Source: Paguma larvata (Eukaryota > Chordata > Mammalia > Carnivora > Viverridae). From it: a stretch of DNA of 64,000 bases. Each line of letters begins with the position of its first letter. Position 1 is the stretch's first letter. Below are positions 53,096 through 63,589 of this stretch, one piece after another. The stretch lies in assembly GCA_030068075.1 (NCBI GenBank), contig CM057841.1, positions 32,405,030-32,469,029 on the forward strand, written 5' to 3'. Both the position numbers and the translations under genes were made by a program. Below the pieces are notes generated by a model, which was not told the DNA's origin, did not search any database, and saw only the letters and a program-made list of their open reading frames with translations.

Positions 53096-54230
53096 GAGCC
53101 GCATGTCACCCCCGGAGGGGAGGGAGGGACCCTCGAGCCTGTTCCAGTGGCCTCCTGGCTGGCCGGACCAGAGACTGAGTTGAGGGCAGAGATGCTGGCC
53201 GCTAGGGCCGTTTCCACTTTGGGGGGGTCTGATCAGGCCACGCAGTGTGGGGAATGCCTCGGTGGACGGGAGGCCTTGCTCCCCCCCCCCACCCCGCACG
53301 GTCCCCTCTACAGGGGCTGCCCGAGTGGCCTTACAGCATGCCGGCTGGCTCGGCCCGAGCGAGAACATCCACGTAGAAGGGTAACGTCCTCCGCCTTAGC
53401 CTCGGGTGTCACAGACCGTCACTTCCCCTGGGTTCTGTCGGTCGTGCCTGACACAAGGTGGGGGAGGCAGGCTGCATAGGAGCGGGTGTCGTAGGATGTG
53501 AAGCATGAGGGGGGGCCAGCTACCCCTCGAGACAAACAAGCCAAATGATTATAGATTACAGTAAGTGGTGGGAGTGAAACAGAAAATACCAGAAAGGCAC
53601 ACGTCTTCGTTCCAGTTTCCCCTGAAAGCAGAGCTTGAGACAAGGATTTGGGTGTGGCTGGGTTATCCAGGAGCGATCTCAGGAAGGAGTAGGGAGCAAG
53701 ACACAGGAGCCGGGGAAAGGGGGAGAGCAAATAAAGGTGCAGGGAGCGGGTTCCCTCCGTGGGCCACCAGAACCCCGCCGGGGACCCTCCGAGGTGCTGA
53801 GCCAGACACACCTCGGAATGGCCCCTCTGAAGGCCGTCTCTCTCCCCATTTCCATCTGCCCCTCATTGACCGAATGGGCCAGTACCTCCCCTGCATTGCG
53901 ACCTCCACCCCACCTCCCCCTACCACAATATACGCAGGTCACACAAGCCACTAAGGCTTTGGAAAAAGCCAGAAAGAGGAAAGCCAAGGGGCGAGGTGGC
54001 ACTTGGCATCAGATCCGGCCAGCGTGCTGCAGGACTGTCCATCACCCGCGGCCGCAGTCCAAGTCCCAAGTGACCCGAGCGGCCCTGGCTCAGACCGCTT
54101 CCCGAGGCGGTCCAACCAACGCTGGAGAACTTGCAGGAGAATCAACCCCCAGGGGTTGTGGGAACAGCCTCAGGTCCGTGTGGCAGGAACAGAGGAGACG
54201 GAACAAAGTCAGAGACGCAGGTCGGGGCCG
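53096..54230. other. Unassigned sequence, possible unclassified repeat at 53,625-53,740
   Basis: 'agcagagcttgagacaaggatttgggtgtggctgggttatccaggagcgatctcaggaaggag' resembles a common mammalian interspersed sequence whose name I cannot give. A C10 run is at 53,281-53,290. Frames of 129 and 215 codons overlap in different phases and carry no known domain. Confidence 0.38.
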
Positions 54231-54234
54231 GCTC

Positions 54235-54330
54235 ACAGAGGGCCGTCTGTGTGACCTCAGGCGAACCACTGCACCTCTCTGAGCCCGGTTTCCTTACGGG
54301 CGTGAGGCTTCGCCTGACAACACGGACACA
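54235..54330 (+). mobile_element. MIR core fragment
   Basis: 'gtctgtgtgacctcaggcgaaccactgcacctctctgagcccggtttccttacggg' is a plus-strand MIR core. Confidence 0.72.
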
Positions 54331-55250
54331 GTTCTCAGCAGGGTTCTCTATGAAACACCCTCGGGGCATGCTGCGTGTTTCACCCTCGATGCTTCAGCCC
54401 CTGCCTCTCTCCTGACACCCCCATCTCTCGGTCCCATCTCCTTAAAACTCCAGGTTCAGGCAGAGTGCGAAGGTTCGTGAGCGTTCCTTGTCAGACCACA
54501 GTCACGGAGCGCCCGGTGGGCGGGGGACCGGAGCCTCCGCAGGTCTGACCCCAGCGCCCTCGGCAGCGTGGCCAGCCCGCGCCCCTCGGCCGCACACAGC
54601 CCAGCCGGACCAGGCCGCCTCGTGCCTCCGCCCCGAGCGCCAGGCCCTCCTGGGCCCGCACGCTTCTCTCCTGGTCTTCCACCTGCCGGGATGCCTCCCC
54701 CCACTTTGCTCTGGCTGCTCCTCTCCCCCCCCCCGCTTCAAGATGCACCTCCCGTCCACCGGAAAGTTTCCGGATCCCCCAGTCCTGCCCACCCTGCTTC
54801 CCCACCTGTCGGACTTGGGAGGTTAGGCGGGGTTCTCGGTTCACGCACCTGCCTCCCCACGGGGTCCATCCCCCACCAGGACGCGGCCCGATCGGGGGTT
54901 CCCCTGGCTGTTCTGATCTGCCCTTCCTTCCTCCTTCCCGCTGGCGGACGGGATGGTACCGACTTCTCCGTGTGTTTGTCTGTTCGCCCCAGCGACGGTG
55001 TTCCAGGAGGAAAGGGGGCTCTTTTATCCCCTGGTAGCCCCGTGGCCTACCCAGCACTTGGCACAGAAGTGACGCCCAGGAAACATCCTGGAAGAGTTGA
55101 ACGACGGAGCTTCTCGCCCCTGAGCCTGTGCGGCGTCATCGCAACGAAAGCTACCGCCGACCCAATGGTTATGACGCCCTGACCTACGGTGATGGCGTCG
55201 TCTCCAATCCAATACCTTGGTTTGCTCCAAAATGTGTACCATTCTTTTCT
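54331..55250. other. Unassigned GC-rich sequence
   Basis: CpG-rich at 54,480-54,670. No exon is supportable. The 188- and 204-codon frames lie opposite each other on the two strands and have no known domain. Confidence 0.38.
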
Positions 55251-55254
55251 ATAC

Positions 55255-55440
55255 ACATACTCATGGAGTTGTCTTATCTGTGTTAATACATAGATATTAA
55301 CACATAAATTAATTCATCTATTAATGGATAATATGGTATATATTAAAATATTAATAAACATACGTGTATGTTTAAATATATTGCATAATCTGTAATACAC
55401 ATGTGATAATTGCATGATATATACGTACACACACATTCAC
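55255..55440. other. AT-rich island with inverted repeat
   Basis: About 185 bp of strongly AT-rich sequence in GC-rich surroundings. TAAACATAC (55,355-55,363) and GTATGTTTA (55,366-55,374) form a perfect 9-bp inverted repeat with a 2-base spacer. It may be an unrecognised old element or a diverged TA/TG microsatellite. Confidence 0.5.
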
Positions 55441-55444
55441 GTGG

Positions 55445-56125
55445 CAGATACTTGAATAGCGCTTATGCTGTGCCGGCCTCTTGTCTCAGAACGTTACAAA
55501 TACCAATGCATTAATTCTCAGAACGGCCCTCCTAGTAGGTCGAGTGGCAGCCCCAGAAAGTTACGTCCAAGTCTCAGCTTCCGGAATCTGTGAACGTGAC
55601 CCTATTTGGAAAGAGGGGTTTGGCGAATGTAACTAAGTCAAAGAATTTAAGATGAGGCCCTCTTGGATGATCCTGGGATGTGGGGGCTCTAAATCCAACG
55701 ACAGGTGTCCTTATAGGGGACGGAGAGGAGGGGGAGGCCGTAAGACCACAAAGGCAGAGACTGGTGTGGTCCAGCCGCAAACTGATGCACTCTGGGGCCG
55801 CCCGGAGGTGAGCGAGGCGAGGAAGACCCCTCCCCTGAAGCCTTCGGGGGCGGGGTGACCCTGCCGGCACTTTGGTTTCAAACTTCCCGCCTCCGGAACC
55901 GTGGGAGAAGAAGTTTCCGTTGTTTTAACTGTCCCCCACCCTCAGATTGTGATCATTTGCCACGACAGCCCTAGAAAGCTAGTACGGCTCTAGTAAGTGT
56001 CATTATTGTCCCCGTTTTCTAGCTAAGGAAAATGAGGCACAGAGAGATCGAGTAACCTGTCCGGGCCACACAGCTAGCGAGAGGTAGAGGCCAGATTCGA
56101 CCCCAGAGTCAGGGCTCTTAACCAT
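55445..56125 (-). mobile_element. MIR split by a solo LTR
   Basis: The left part (55,445-55,539) reads 'agcgcttatgctgtgccggcctcttg...taattctcagaacggccctcctagtagg'. The right part (55,990-56,125) reads 'ctagtaagtgtcattattgtccccgttttctagctaaggaaaatgaggcacagagagatcgagtaacc...cacacagctagcgagaggtagaggcc...ctcttaaccatgacgc'. Joined in order they make one reverse MIR. Confidence 0.88.
55540..55989 (+). mobile_element. MaLR (MLT1-type) solo LTR inside a MIR
   Basis: 'ctgtgaacgtgaccctatttggaaagagggg', 'acgacaggtgtccttataggggacggagagg' and '...cttccgttgttttaactg...catttgccacgacagccctagaaagctagtac' give the MLT1 order. Flanks CTAGTAGG (55,532-55,539) and CTAGTAAG (55,990-55,997) are a one-mismatch repeat that includes the target-site duplication. 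No internal retroviral sequence. Confidence 0.87.
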
Positions 56126-56139
56126 GACGCTCAGCAGGG

Positions 56140-56260
56140 TGAGGTTATATGACTTTGGCCATCACCCCTCGGTCGATAAATGGTGGCTCTGGGATTCGAA
56201 CCCAGGACCCTCTGACCGCAGAGTGTGTCGCCTTCCCCTGAGGCTGTAGCAGTCCCTCCC
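56140..56260 (-). mobile_element. MIR fragment, tRNA-like half
   Basis: 'gttatatgactttggccatcacccctcggtcgataaatggtggctctgggattcgaacccaggaccctctgacc' matches the reverse MIR ('gtcacacagctagtaaatggcagagctgggattcgaacccagg'). The GGATTCGAACCC block is the complement of a tRNA T-arm, but the rest does not fold as a tRNA. Confidence 0.75.
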
Positions 56261-56529
56261 TAGGGGCCCCCTTTCGTGAAGCGGGTGGGGGGCGGGGGGT
56301 GCACAGAGGAGCAGGTCTGTGTCCGGGACTTGCCCTCCCAACTGGACCCTCCGCCTGGCCAACCGGGCCCCCGGTGGTTCTGCGAACGACCACGACTCAC
56401 GCCCTGCCACCCGACGCCTCCTCACTTTATCTTCCCCCAAAGCGGCAAAGGCCGGTGGTGACAAATGGTCCCCACGCCCCTAGCATTGCAGCTCCCAGGG
56501 TCTCCGGTCTCATCCGCAGGCCTCGGACG

Positions 56530-56690
56530 CTAATTCATCCTTTCCTGGCGGCCCAGGTTGGAGTTGATAAATCAAGCTAGCTTGTGAGCCAATTACAAGG
56601 TCATCACTCAGCAGAGAGAGAGGCGCGCCTGGAGTTTCTGAACTTCATATTTTATTAGAACGGCTGGCAGGGCAGGGCCACTGACCTCGG
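56530..56690. promoter_or_regulatory. Candidate conserved non-coding element
   Basis: CGCTAATTCATCC, GAGTTGATAAATCAAGC, the 12-bp palindrome CAAGCTAGCTTG (56,573-56,584), GAGCCAATTACAAGG and CATATTTTATTAGAACG. No repeat identity. Enhancer-like by composition only. Confidence 0.35.
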
Positions 56691-56954
56691 GAGAAGCATG
56701 GCTTCCAATACATCAAGGCAGCCCACCTGCCCGGACAAGGGGTGGCCTCTCCTCATTCCCTGCAGGGGGGTGCCTTCAGCCCTCAGTGAGGGTCCGCGGA
56801 CGCAGCGCTAGGAGGGTCCCGACTCCCTCCGTCCTCTCCCAAAGCCACTCCAGGGCCCCCTTGCCTTCTTGTCTCTGAGAACACAGCTGAGCACGGCCCC
56901 ACGCCCGGGCGGGGGCGGCTCCGGCCTCACCTCGCTGTTGGGAGCGTGGCACTT

Positions 56955-57105
56955 ACGGCTCAAGCCTCGACTCCATCGCTCCCTAGTGCGTTGTGACCCG
57001 GCGCAAATTACTTACCCTTTGTTCGCTCTAGTTTCCTCGTCTGTGAAATGGGTCTCGAGGACTGAATGAGACAATACTTGCGGAGCGGTGGACCTCACGC
57101 ACAGC
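56955..57105 (+). mobile_element. MIR fragment
   Basis: 'gtgcgttgtgacccggcgcaaattacttaccctttgttcgctctagtttcctcgtctgtgaaatgggtctcgaggactgaatgagacaatacttgcgg' is a plus-strand MIR core. Confidence 0.85.
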
Positions 57106-57109
57106 GGCG

Positions 57110-57495
57110 GCTTTCAGAAAATCGATTTCTCATCACACGGCATAACCTGTTAGGCTTCCGGGCAACTCAGAGAAACAGGAGATGCCAAACGATGTATCCG
57201 TGCAAAGCGGGGCCTCGACCTCTCCCCGAAGAGGGCCATTGGGGCCGCCTGGTCTCCTTTGGGGTTCTTGAGGTCAAGGCTCCCTTCGGTTGGGGCGGAC
57301 ACGCTGGCTCTGCCCTCCCTTCCAGCCTCTTGATCTCCTGGGTGCCTGCGGGGGAATAGGTAGTCCCCTTACTATCATTTCACCCCTGTACAAAAATAAT
57401 CATCACATTTCTTGACCGAGAAGCGCTTACCGTGTTTCGTAAGTTAGGATTGGGCTCTGCTTTGGAGAAAAAGAACTTGATGGATGATGGCCTGA
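57110..57495. other. Unassigned sequence
   Basis: No feature supported. Confidence 0.4.
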
Positions 57496-57497
57496 AG

Positions 57498-57690
57498 CAG
57501 GGGGTCCCAAGGTGCCCCTGTACCCATGCCGGCACCATCAGCATCGCCAGGGAACATGTTGGAAGCAAAATTGTGAGGCCCCATCCCGGGCCTATCACAT
57601 TAGAAACTCTTGGCACTGCAGCCTAGCTATCTTTGTTTTTAACCAGCCCTCCAGTTAATTTGAATGGAAGCTAGGCTTTGAGAACCACTG
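57498..57690 (+). mobile_element. Non-autonomous hAT DNA transposon (MER5/Charlie-like), both ends present
   Basis: Starts CAGGGGGTCCCAAGG (consensus CAGTGGTTCTCAAAG), contains 'gcaccatcagcatcgccagggaacatgttggaagcaaaattgtgaggccccatcccgggcctatcacattagaaactc' and 'ttaaccagccctccag', and ends TTTGAGAACCACTG. The terminal bases are inverted repeats of each other. About 193 bp, close to the family's usual length. Confidence 0.9.
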
Positions 57691-57809
57691 ACTCAAACAA
57701 ATGTAGAGGTGAAGTGTCTGTCCCTTAGGATAAATCCAAAAATAGATAGTCCAGAGCCAGTGCGACGTCTCCACCTTTTTGTTCCATCATCTTCAGTACC
57801 TGGATCCAT

Positions 57810-58050
57810 TCTCAAGATCACTTCATACTCCAAGATGGTTGCCAGAGCTCCAGCCATCATGCTGGTATTCCAGGCAAGAAAGGGAATGAAGCAAGGAGGA
57901 AAGAGCCATAGGCTTGTCTTCATTGAGGTAGACGAACTCCACCACCATGACCAACAACTTCCACTTATAGCTCATGGGTCAGCCCTAGCTTCCAGAGAGA
58001 TCAGGAGACACGAGCTTTGGTCTGGGCACTCGGTGGTCCAGTAAAGGATT
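57810..58050 (+). mobile_element. Unclassified ancient interspersed repeat
   Basis: 'ctccaagatggttgccagagctccagccatcatgctggtattccagg' and 'tagctcatgggtcagccctagcttccagagagatcaggagacacgagctttggtctgggcactcggtggtccag' match a sequence widespread in mammalian genomes, whose family name I cannot give with confidence. Confidence 0.5.
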
Positions 58051-58139
58051 CTGGGCCTGCAGGTAACAAGGAAGGGAAAAAGGGGCGTTGAGTGGGTACC
58101 CAGCAGACTCTCCCACACAAACACGGCCTCCTCTAGTCC

Positions 58140-58235
58140 CCCCCAGTGACCCTCAGAGGGAAATGGGATTATTTCCCCCACCTTACAAGTGAGGGAACCG
58201 ACCCGCAAAGCGATCGAGGTTGAGTGTCTAGAAGG
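58140..58235 (-). mobile_element. MIR core fragment
   Basis: 'gtgaccctcagagggaaatgggattatttcccccaccttacaagtgagggaaccgacccgcaaagcgatcgagg' is a decayed reverse-complement MIR core. Confidence 0.6.
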
Positions 58236-58494
58236 AACTAATTAGCCTTGGCTGAAGGACTTCATTCTCTTGTCCGTACCCGCGAGGCTTGCTCTCCACC
58301 TGTAGGGGCACCTGGGGTGAGGGGTGCGCGGGGGCTGATGTGATTTTTTTTTCCCCTTCTCCAGGCCCCGACAGTTTCCCCACCCTCCCTCTCGGAGCCA
58401 GAAGGGTTCCAGGCCTGAGCCGGGAGAAGGATGGAAAGACGAGAGGGGAGGGGTCGGGCCCTCTCCGGAGCGCAGGAAGCTGCTTCCCTTTCCA

Positions 58495-58605
58495 GAGGTA
58501 AATAGTAAAACTTAATTAGCAGGTCGCACGTGCCAAGCAGATAATCCTCAGGCTTTCGGAGGCATCTGTTTCCATGCGCTCAGAGGGACTGTCGTGAGCG
58601 CTGCA
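58495..58605. promoter_or_regulatory. Candidate conserved non-coding element
   Basis: GGTAAATAGTAAAACTTAATTAGC (TAATTA at about 58,513-58,518) and GCAGATAATCCTCAGG, with an OTX/PITX-like TAATCC, in GC-rich flanks. Inferred only. Confidence 0.33.
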
Positions 58606-59250
58606 CGGATGGAACCTGCTGGCTGGTGACGGCCAAGGGCGGGGGCTGCCTCCCCGGGCTGTGTCCGTGGGGTGCTCTCTCATGAATCCCTCGGACCCGG
58701 GCCCTTTGAGGAGCCCAGAGTGTGGCCTCAAGCAATTCTGCAGTCGGAGCACTGACGGCCAGAGACTCGTGCTCACCTCGCATGGAGTCACGGAGATATT
58801 TCCAGAAAACTGGAACCGATGGGGAGTGGGGAAAGAAAGCAGGTTCAGAAACAAAAGGAGCGAGTCGGAGGCTCGGTTTAGGTGGTGGTGATGGGGGGGG
58901 GTTCTCTCAGTTTGGAGGGAGGGGAGTCCAAAAGAGTTGAGATGTGGATTTGGGGTACTGGCACGGCCCCCCACTCTCCTCTGAAAGTTCCCTCCTTCCC
59001 TCTGGGCCTCCAGCCAATTGCAGGCTCTCCAGCTCATTCCTTGGAGTTAAGCACCGCCCTGTCTTTTGGATTAAGAATTACCCCCTTGCCACCTTGTCAG
59101 GGGCACACGTCCAGGGCCCAGGGCTGCACTGGGGAGGGAGTTCAGGGTCTTTTTCTGGGTAAGAAGGCTTGAGCCTCTTTTCTGGAAGCAGGCAAAGGAA
59201 GAGACACTGGTACCTGAGATTCGAGAGGTATAGGGCTCTGGTCCAACGAA
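58606..59250. other. Unassigned sequence
   Basis: No feature supported. G8 run at 58,892-58,899. Confidence 0.4.
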
Positions 59251-59254
59251 CTCA

Positions 59255-59387
59255 AGACCACAGGCCAAATTTCCCGTGTGCCCTACCAACTGTGAGCCTA
59301 CACAACACTTGGCGTGTCCGGGTCTCAGCCGCCACCTCTGTAAAAAATGGGGATGTCCCCCTCATGCGTTTTAACTGTCCTAAGCTT
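59255..59387 (+). mobile_element. MIR fragment
   Basis: 'aactgtgagcctacacaacacttggcgtgtccgggtctcagccgccacctctgtaaaaaatggggatgtccccctcatgcg' fits a plus-strand MIR core ('tgtgcctcagtttcctcatctgtaaaatggggat'). Confidence 0.65.
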
Positions 59388-59402
59388 TGATCGCCCACTT
59401 TT

Positions 59403-59627
59403 TCTAAAATGTTCATTTATATTTTGAGAGAGAGAAAGAGAGAAGAATGCATGAGTGAGCAGGGGAGAGGCAGCGAGAGAGAGAGAAAGAGAGAACCCCA
59501 AGCAGGCTTCTCACCATCAGCGCCGAGCCCGACACAGGGCTCGATCCTACAAACTGTGAGATCACGACCGGAGCCAAAATCAAGGGTCGGACCGGACGCC
59601 GAATCGACGGAGCCACCCAGGTGGCCC
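59403..59627 (-). mobile_element. Older carnivore SINE, full length
   Basis: CTAAAATGTTCATTTATATT, long GA runs, CCCCAAGCAGGCTTCTCACC, GTGAGATCACGACCGGAGCC, AAAATCAAGGGTCGG and a terminal GAGCCACCCAGGTGGCCC. Target-site duplication TGATCGCCCACTTTT (59,388-59,402) and TGATCACCCACTTTT (59,628-59,642), 14 of 15 matching; the difference is a CpG-type transition. Diagnostic words place it in the older pan-carnivore subfamily. Confidence 0.97.
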
Positions 59628-59642
59628 TGATCACCCACTTTT

Positions 59643-60505
59643 AAGCAGTGCCTGTGTAGTGCAAATATATACATTTTTAATTTTCTGTATATTATGATGT
59701 CTCGACATCTTACAAAACCTCTCTGGCTGGGAGAGCCTGCCTCTCCCTAGGCCAGCCAATCTTGGAGGTAGAGAAGGGCCCGGCAGGAGCACGTCTTCGA
59801 TATGCAAACTAGCCAGAGAGGAGACCTTCCTCCTCTTTCCCCTTCGCAACTAGGGGGCAATATTTCTCTTATTTCCCAGGTGCCGGGCAGCTGGAGACCA
59901 CCCCTACAGCCCAAAGCCCGCGGACATGACCCAAACTAGCCATCCTAGGCTGTTCTCCTTGCCTGGCTGTGTCTCTGCTTCCAGAAACCCCCGCACAGCC
60001 CCCTAATGTCTTCAGCCTCCTGTCCACCCTGGCGTCTTTCCCCTGCGGCCCTACGTGGTGTGCCGTGCCTCCCTCCCTAGGACCTGCGAGTACAGTGAAC
60101 ACGGTTGTCACCACTTATGCCCCAGTCTCTCCCGCCCCTCCTCTTGTCGCTACATCCCACCGAGCGGCCCGCAGAGGGTACATAGGGTACCTGCCCAGCA
60201 AGCAGGGGTGGCCGCGTTTGCGGTGACGTGCCGCACAGCGAACGCAAATAGTACAGTCTCCCTGGGGCCCCCCTCTTCCTCCCCCGCACACGCTCTGCCC
60301 TCCTTCACAGACCCAAATCTGGCCTTCGTTTCCAAACTCGACGTCTCTTCTACCTTCAGGAGGGCCCAAAGAAAAGGCCCCACGGGCTGCAAACTTTCCC
60401 CCAGGAAGGATCCGCCTCGAGGCAGAAGTATCCCTCCAGCGCCCTAACTTAGCGTGCCTGCCCCCTCCTGTGCCCCGTACCCAATGGTATAGCCACGGTT
60501 GGCAA
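59643..60505. other. Unassigned sequence
   Basis: 59,960-60,460 has CT-rich words that could be an upstream part of the following L2, but I cannot align them convincingly. Confidence 0.35.
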
Positions 60506-60509
60506 ATTC

Positions 60510-60830
60510 ACATTCTCGGGGCACAGCACGCATTTCGAAACTCCTGGGGCCTTTGCACATGCTGTTTCTTACTGCCTGGAATGTTCTCTTCTTACCCCGC
60601 CCCCACCGTACAGACACTTCAGAACCCTTATTCACCTCTTCGCCGCAGCCCTTTCCGAAGAACGGAAAGCCACTACCGCCCCTGGGGCGCCGTCCTATTT
60701 TGCACCGTTTTCGACTCTAGGACGATTTGTCTGTCTCCCTCCTGCAGGAAGTTCCTCACGTGCAAGTGGCCTTGTTTGTCCCGCTTTCTGGGCTGGACCT
60801 GGTGCCTGGCACTACCGGCGGCGGCATGAG
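60510..60830 (+). mobile_element. L2 LINE 3' region
   Basis: 'ctcctggggcctttgcacatgctgtttcttactgcctggaatgttctcttc', then 'cagacacttcagaacccttattcacctcttcgccgcagccctttccg' and the decayed end 'ctggacctggtgcctggcac' follow L2 sense order. Confidence 0.85.
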
Positions 60831-61440
60831 TGAAGGACCCTTGCTCCACCCGACTAGCCCCCCCACCGCCACCACCGCGATGGGTACCCAGTTCCCGGGG
60901 CCCGGGTCAGGGCCCGATGATGCGGCCTCCCACACCCCTCATTTTCTGGCTGTGGGTCAGATTCTAAAAGGTGCGCCCGCACGTCTGGCCGAATGGAGAA
61001 GAAAACAGTTTCCACCGAGCTGCAGGGAAGGATGCGAAAGGAGAGAGCCCACGCAGGTCGGGGAACCCGCGGTCCACTGTTGGGAGATGGGCCTTGTGGT
61101 CGGCCCGCCGCACCTCCCTCGACACCAGGACCGCTTGCCTGCGGCGCACAGGCACCGGTGACACTCTGGGCACCGGGAGCGGACAGGAACAGACCGTCAA
61201 TAAGCATCTAACTCTAGGGGTGCCAGGCCCACAGAGGGGGCCCGGCTGGGGAGGCCCCAGGTGTCCTGAGGAGCAAGGTCTCAAGGTGAGCAGCCATCCG
61301 GGGGTTGCTAAAGCCAGCCACCTTCTGCTTTAGCAGGAGAAGCCGCCAAGGGTCCCCCCTGATGGCACAATGAACCCTTGGAGTTGACTCCTGCACAGCC
61401 CAGGGTCTTGGGGACCAGGGGCCTGCATGTAGCTAAGCGA
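60831..61440. other. Unassigned GC-rich sequence
   Basis: No feature supported. Overlapping frames of about 120-144 codons carry no known domain. Confidence 0.4.
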
Positions 61441-61444
61441 ACCT

Positions 61445-61640
61445 GGGGGTCTGCCAGCCCGAGCTTTGCCGGCTATTGATGGACTGACGAGGGCAAACCA
61501 TTTCATTTCTCTGAGCTTCAGCGAACATGGCAAGAAATGAGGAGTTCATAATAATAATATACGGAGGATGAAATGAGACAACGCACAAAAAGGTTAAGCA
61601 CATGCCTGGCGTATAGAAAATTACTGAATAAATATTAGCG
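61445..61640 (+). mobile_element. MIR whose 3' end passes into a microsatellite
   Basis: 'gggcaaaccatttcatttctctgagcttcagcgaacatgg', 'ggaggatgaaatgagacaacgcacaaaaaggttaagcacatgcctggcgtatagaaaattactgaataaatattagc' is a plus-strand MIR up to its very end. The next bases are GATGATGG, the first units of the array. Confidence 0.9.
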
Positions 61641-62414
61641 ATGATGGTGGTGATGATGGTGATGATGATGGTGATGATGATGGTGATGATGGTGATGATG
61701 ATGGTGATGGTGATGGTGGTGATGGTGATGATGATGGTGATGATGGTGATGGTGATGATGGTGATGATGGTGATGATGATGATGGTGATGGTGGTGATGG
61801 TGATGATGATGGTGATGATGATGGTGATGATGGTGATGATGGTGATGATGATGGTGATGATGGTGATGGTGATGGTGATGATGGTGATGGTGATGATGGT
61901 GATGATGGTGATGATGGTGTGATGATGGTGATGGTGATGATGGTGATGGTGATGATGGTGATGACAGTGATGGTGATGACAGTGATGGTGATGATGGTGA
62001 TGATGGTGATGGTGATGATGGTGATGATGGTGATGATGGTGATGGTGATGATGGTGATGGTGATGATGGTGATGACAGTGATGGTGATGATGGTGATGAT
62101 GGTGATGGTGATGACGGTGATGGTGATGATGGTGATGACGGTGATGGTGATGATGGTGATGGTGATGGTGATGATGGTGATGGTGATGGTGATGATGGTG
62201 ATGGTGATGGTGATGATGGTGATGGTGATGATGGTGATGATGGTGATGATGGTGATGATGGTGATGATGGTGATGATGGTGATGATGGTGATGATGGTGA
62301 TGGTGATGACGGTGATGGTGATGATGGTGATGATGGTGATGGTGATGGTGATGATGGTGATGGTGATGATGGTGATGACGGTGATGGTGATGATGGTGAT
62401 GGTGATGATGATGA
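61640..62414 (+). repeat. (GTGATG)n/(GAT)n array, about 775 bp
   Basis: Almost pure GAT/GGT trinucleotides in irregular mixtures such as GATGGTGATGATGGTGATGG. Variant GAC units (GATGACAGTGATGG, GATGACGGTGATGG) recur after 61,960. All length variation is in threes except one slip, GGTGTGATG at about 61,917-61,925. The minus strand therefore reads as a long histidine run, then Thr-Ile-Ile; the 356-codon frame at 61,433-62,503 is a repeat by-product. Confidence 0.98.
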
Positions 62415-63585
62415 TACAGATGATTCTTCCCTCCTCTGCTTCTACATTCAAGCATATTCCAGCCCAGCCCTAATAGTAGGTTCAGAAGGGAGTTCCCTGA
62501 CACCCTAGAAGAGCGACTTATGAGGGTTCCCAGATGCAGAAGGTGGGGTGAGTGGTGGCAGAAGAACTTCCTGCTCCCCCAATATGTTGCCTATATTTCC
62601 CAGACTGCTTGCACTGAGTAGGGCCACGCTGGTCACCGAGCAGAAGCAGTGAATGTTACTTCTAGGCTAAAGCATTTGAAAGCCGATTCTCAACCTTCTA
62701 GTTCCTTCGTGACGATGGAGCCGTGTGGTGAGACAGAGGAACTTGTTGCCATCACTAAGTCAGTGCACGGGGACCAGGCGCCCCTGAGAGTGCCTTCACC
62801 TGCTCAGGACTCTTCACGGGTGACAAGTGAGCTTCTGTGGGGCTCAGGCGAGCTTACTTTGCCATTGCAGCCTACCCTAGCCCCTCCTGCTCAACACAGG
62901 ACGGCTGAGCTTTTTGACGCCATGCTGGATTAGCCCATGAGATGAGGAGGCTATTTCTAAGCACAATGATGCGTGGAAAGAACGCTTTGATAGGCAGGCT
63001 CTATAAAGGAGGAGCCAAAGCCATTGTCTTAGATGGGAGCTTGCCTACCACCAGGTTGCCAGGGCGGATGCCACCGTGGCAGGACCAGGGAGACGCAGAA
63101 GGAAGGTGAAGGGGTGGGGAAAAGGGAGGAAAACCAGAGAGAGCAGAAGCAGCCCGACCTCCATCTCGGAGGTGTGTGGACTTCCTTTCCCAGGGAAGGA
63201 AGAGCGGTGAGAGCTTTGTAACATCTTCGGCCTTGGGTGAGTTTGTAAGCGGCTCGTAGGTGAGGCCACAATGCCCCTAGTCTCCCCCTTCACCCAGTTT
63301 TGAGGGCGTAATTGAGAATTTACCCCAGAGGGGGGCCCTGCTCTCTCTCAAAGAGCATTATCTACCTTCAGAGTCCCAGTGGAAGAAGGAAACGCAATCC
63401 CCAGCTGGCATTCTGCGACAGTAGGTCACAGGACTGGGGAGCACTCAGGACCTAGTCCTGGCCAGGCCCCTCCCGAGGTGGCCGAGCACAGCTCGTTTGC
63501 TTCAGAACCTTACCAACAAACACACAAACCCTTCGAAAGCCGTGGGCCTCTGTCTCCCTCCTCCCGTGGCTGACGGGGGAGCGGG
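62415..63585. other. Unassigned sequence
   Basis: 62,500-62,740 may contain an old unclassified interspersed repeat ('gcctatatttcccagactgcttgcac...ttctaggctaaagcatttgaaagccg'). No gene is seen. Confidence 0.35.
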
Positions 63586-63589
63586 AGAA

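Noticed and set aside
56170..56260. tRNA-like GGATTCGAACCC block
   Set aside because: It is the complement of a T-arm within a MIR. No acceptor or anticodon stems of a functional tRNA are seen. The same applies to the tRNA-like 5' parts of all SINEs listed.
56573..56584. 12-bp palindrome CAAGCTAGCTTG as a stand-alone finding
   Set aside because: About 15 palindromes of this length are expected by chance in 64 kb, so it is mentioned only as part of the surrounding AT-rich element.
57700..58050. Possible processed pseudogene
   Set aside because: The plus-strand frame at 57,709-58,044 matches a widespread non-coding interspersed repeat over its second half and has no recognisable domain.
59847..59859. 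CTCF-like core CAACTAGGGGGCA
   Set aside because: One mismatch to the core motif and no supporting flank. Such matches are expected by chance in 64 kb.
61433..62503. 356-codon polyhistidine frame on the minus strand
   Set aside because: By-product of the GTGATG array. It switches from His to Thr-Ile-Ile at the phase slip and has no independent coding flank.
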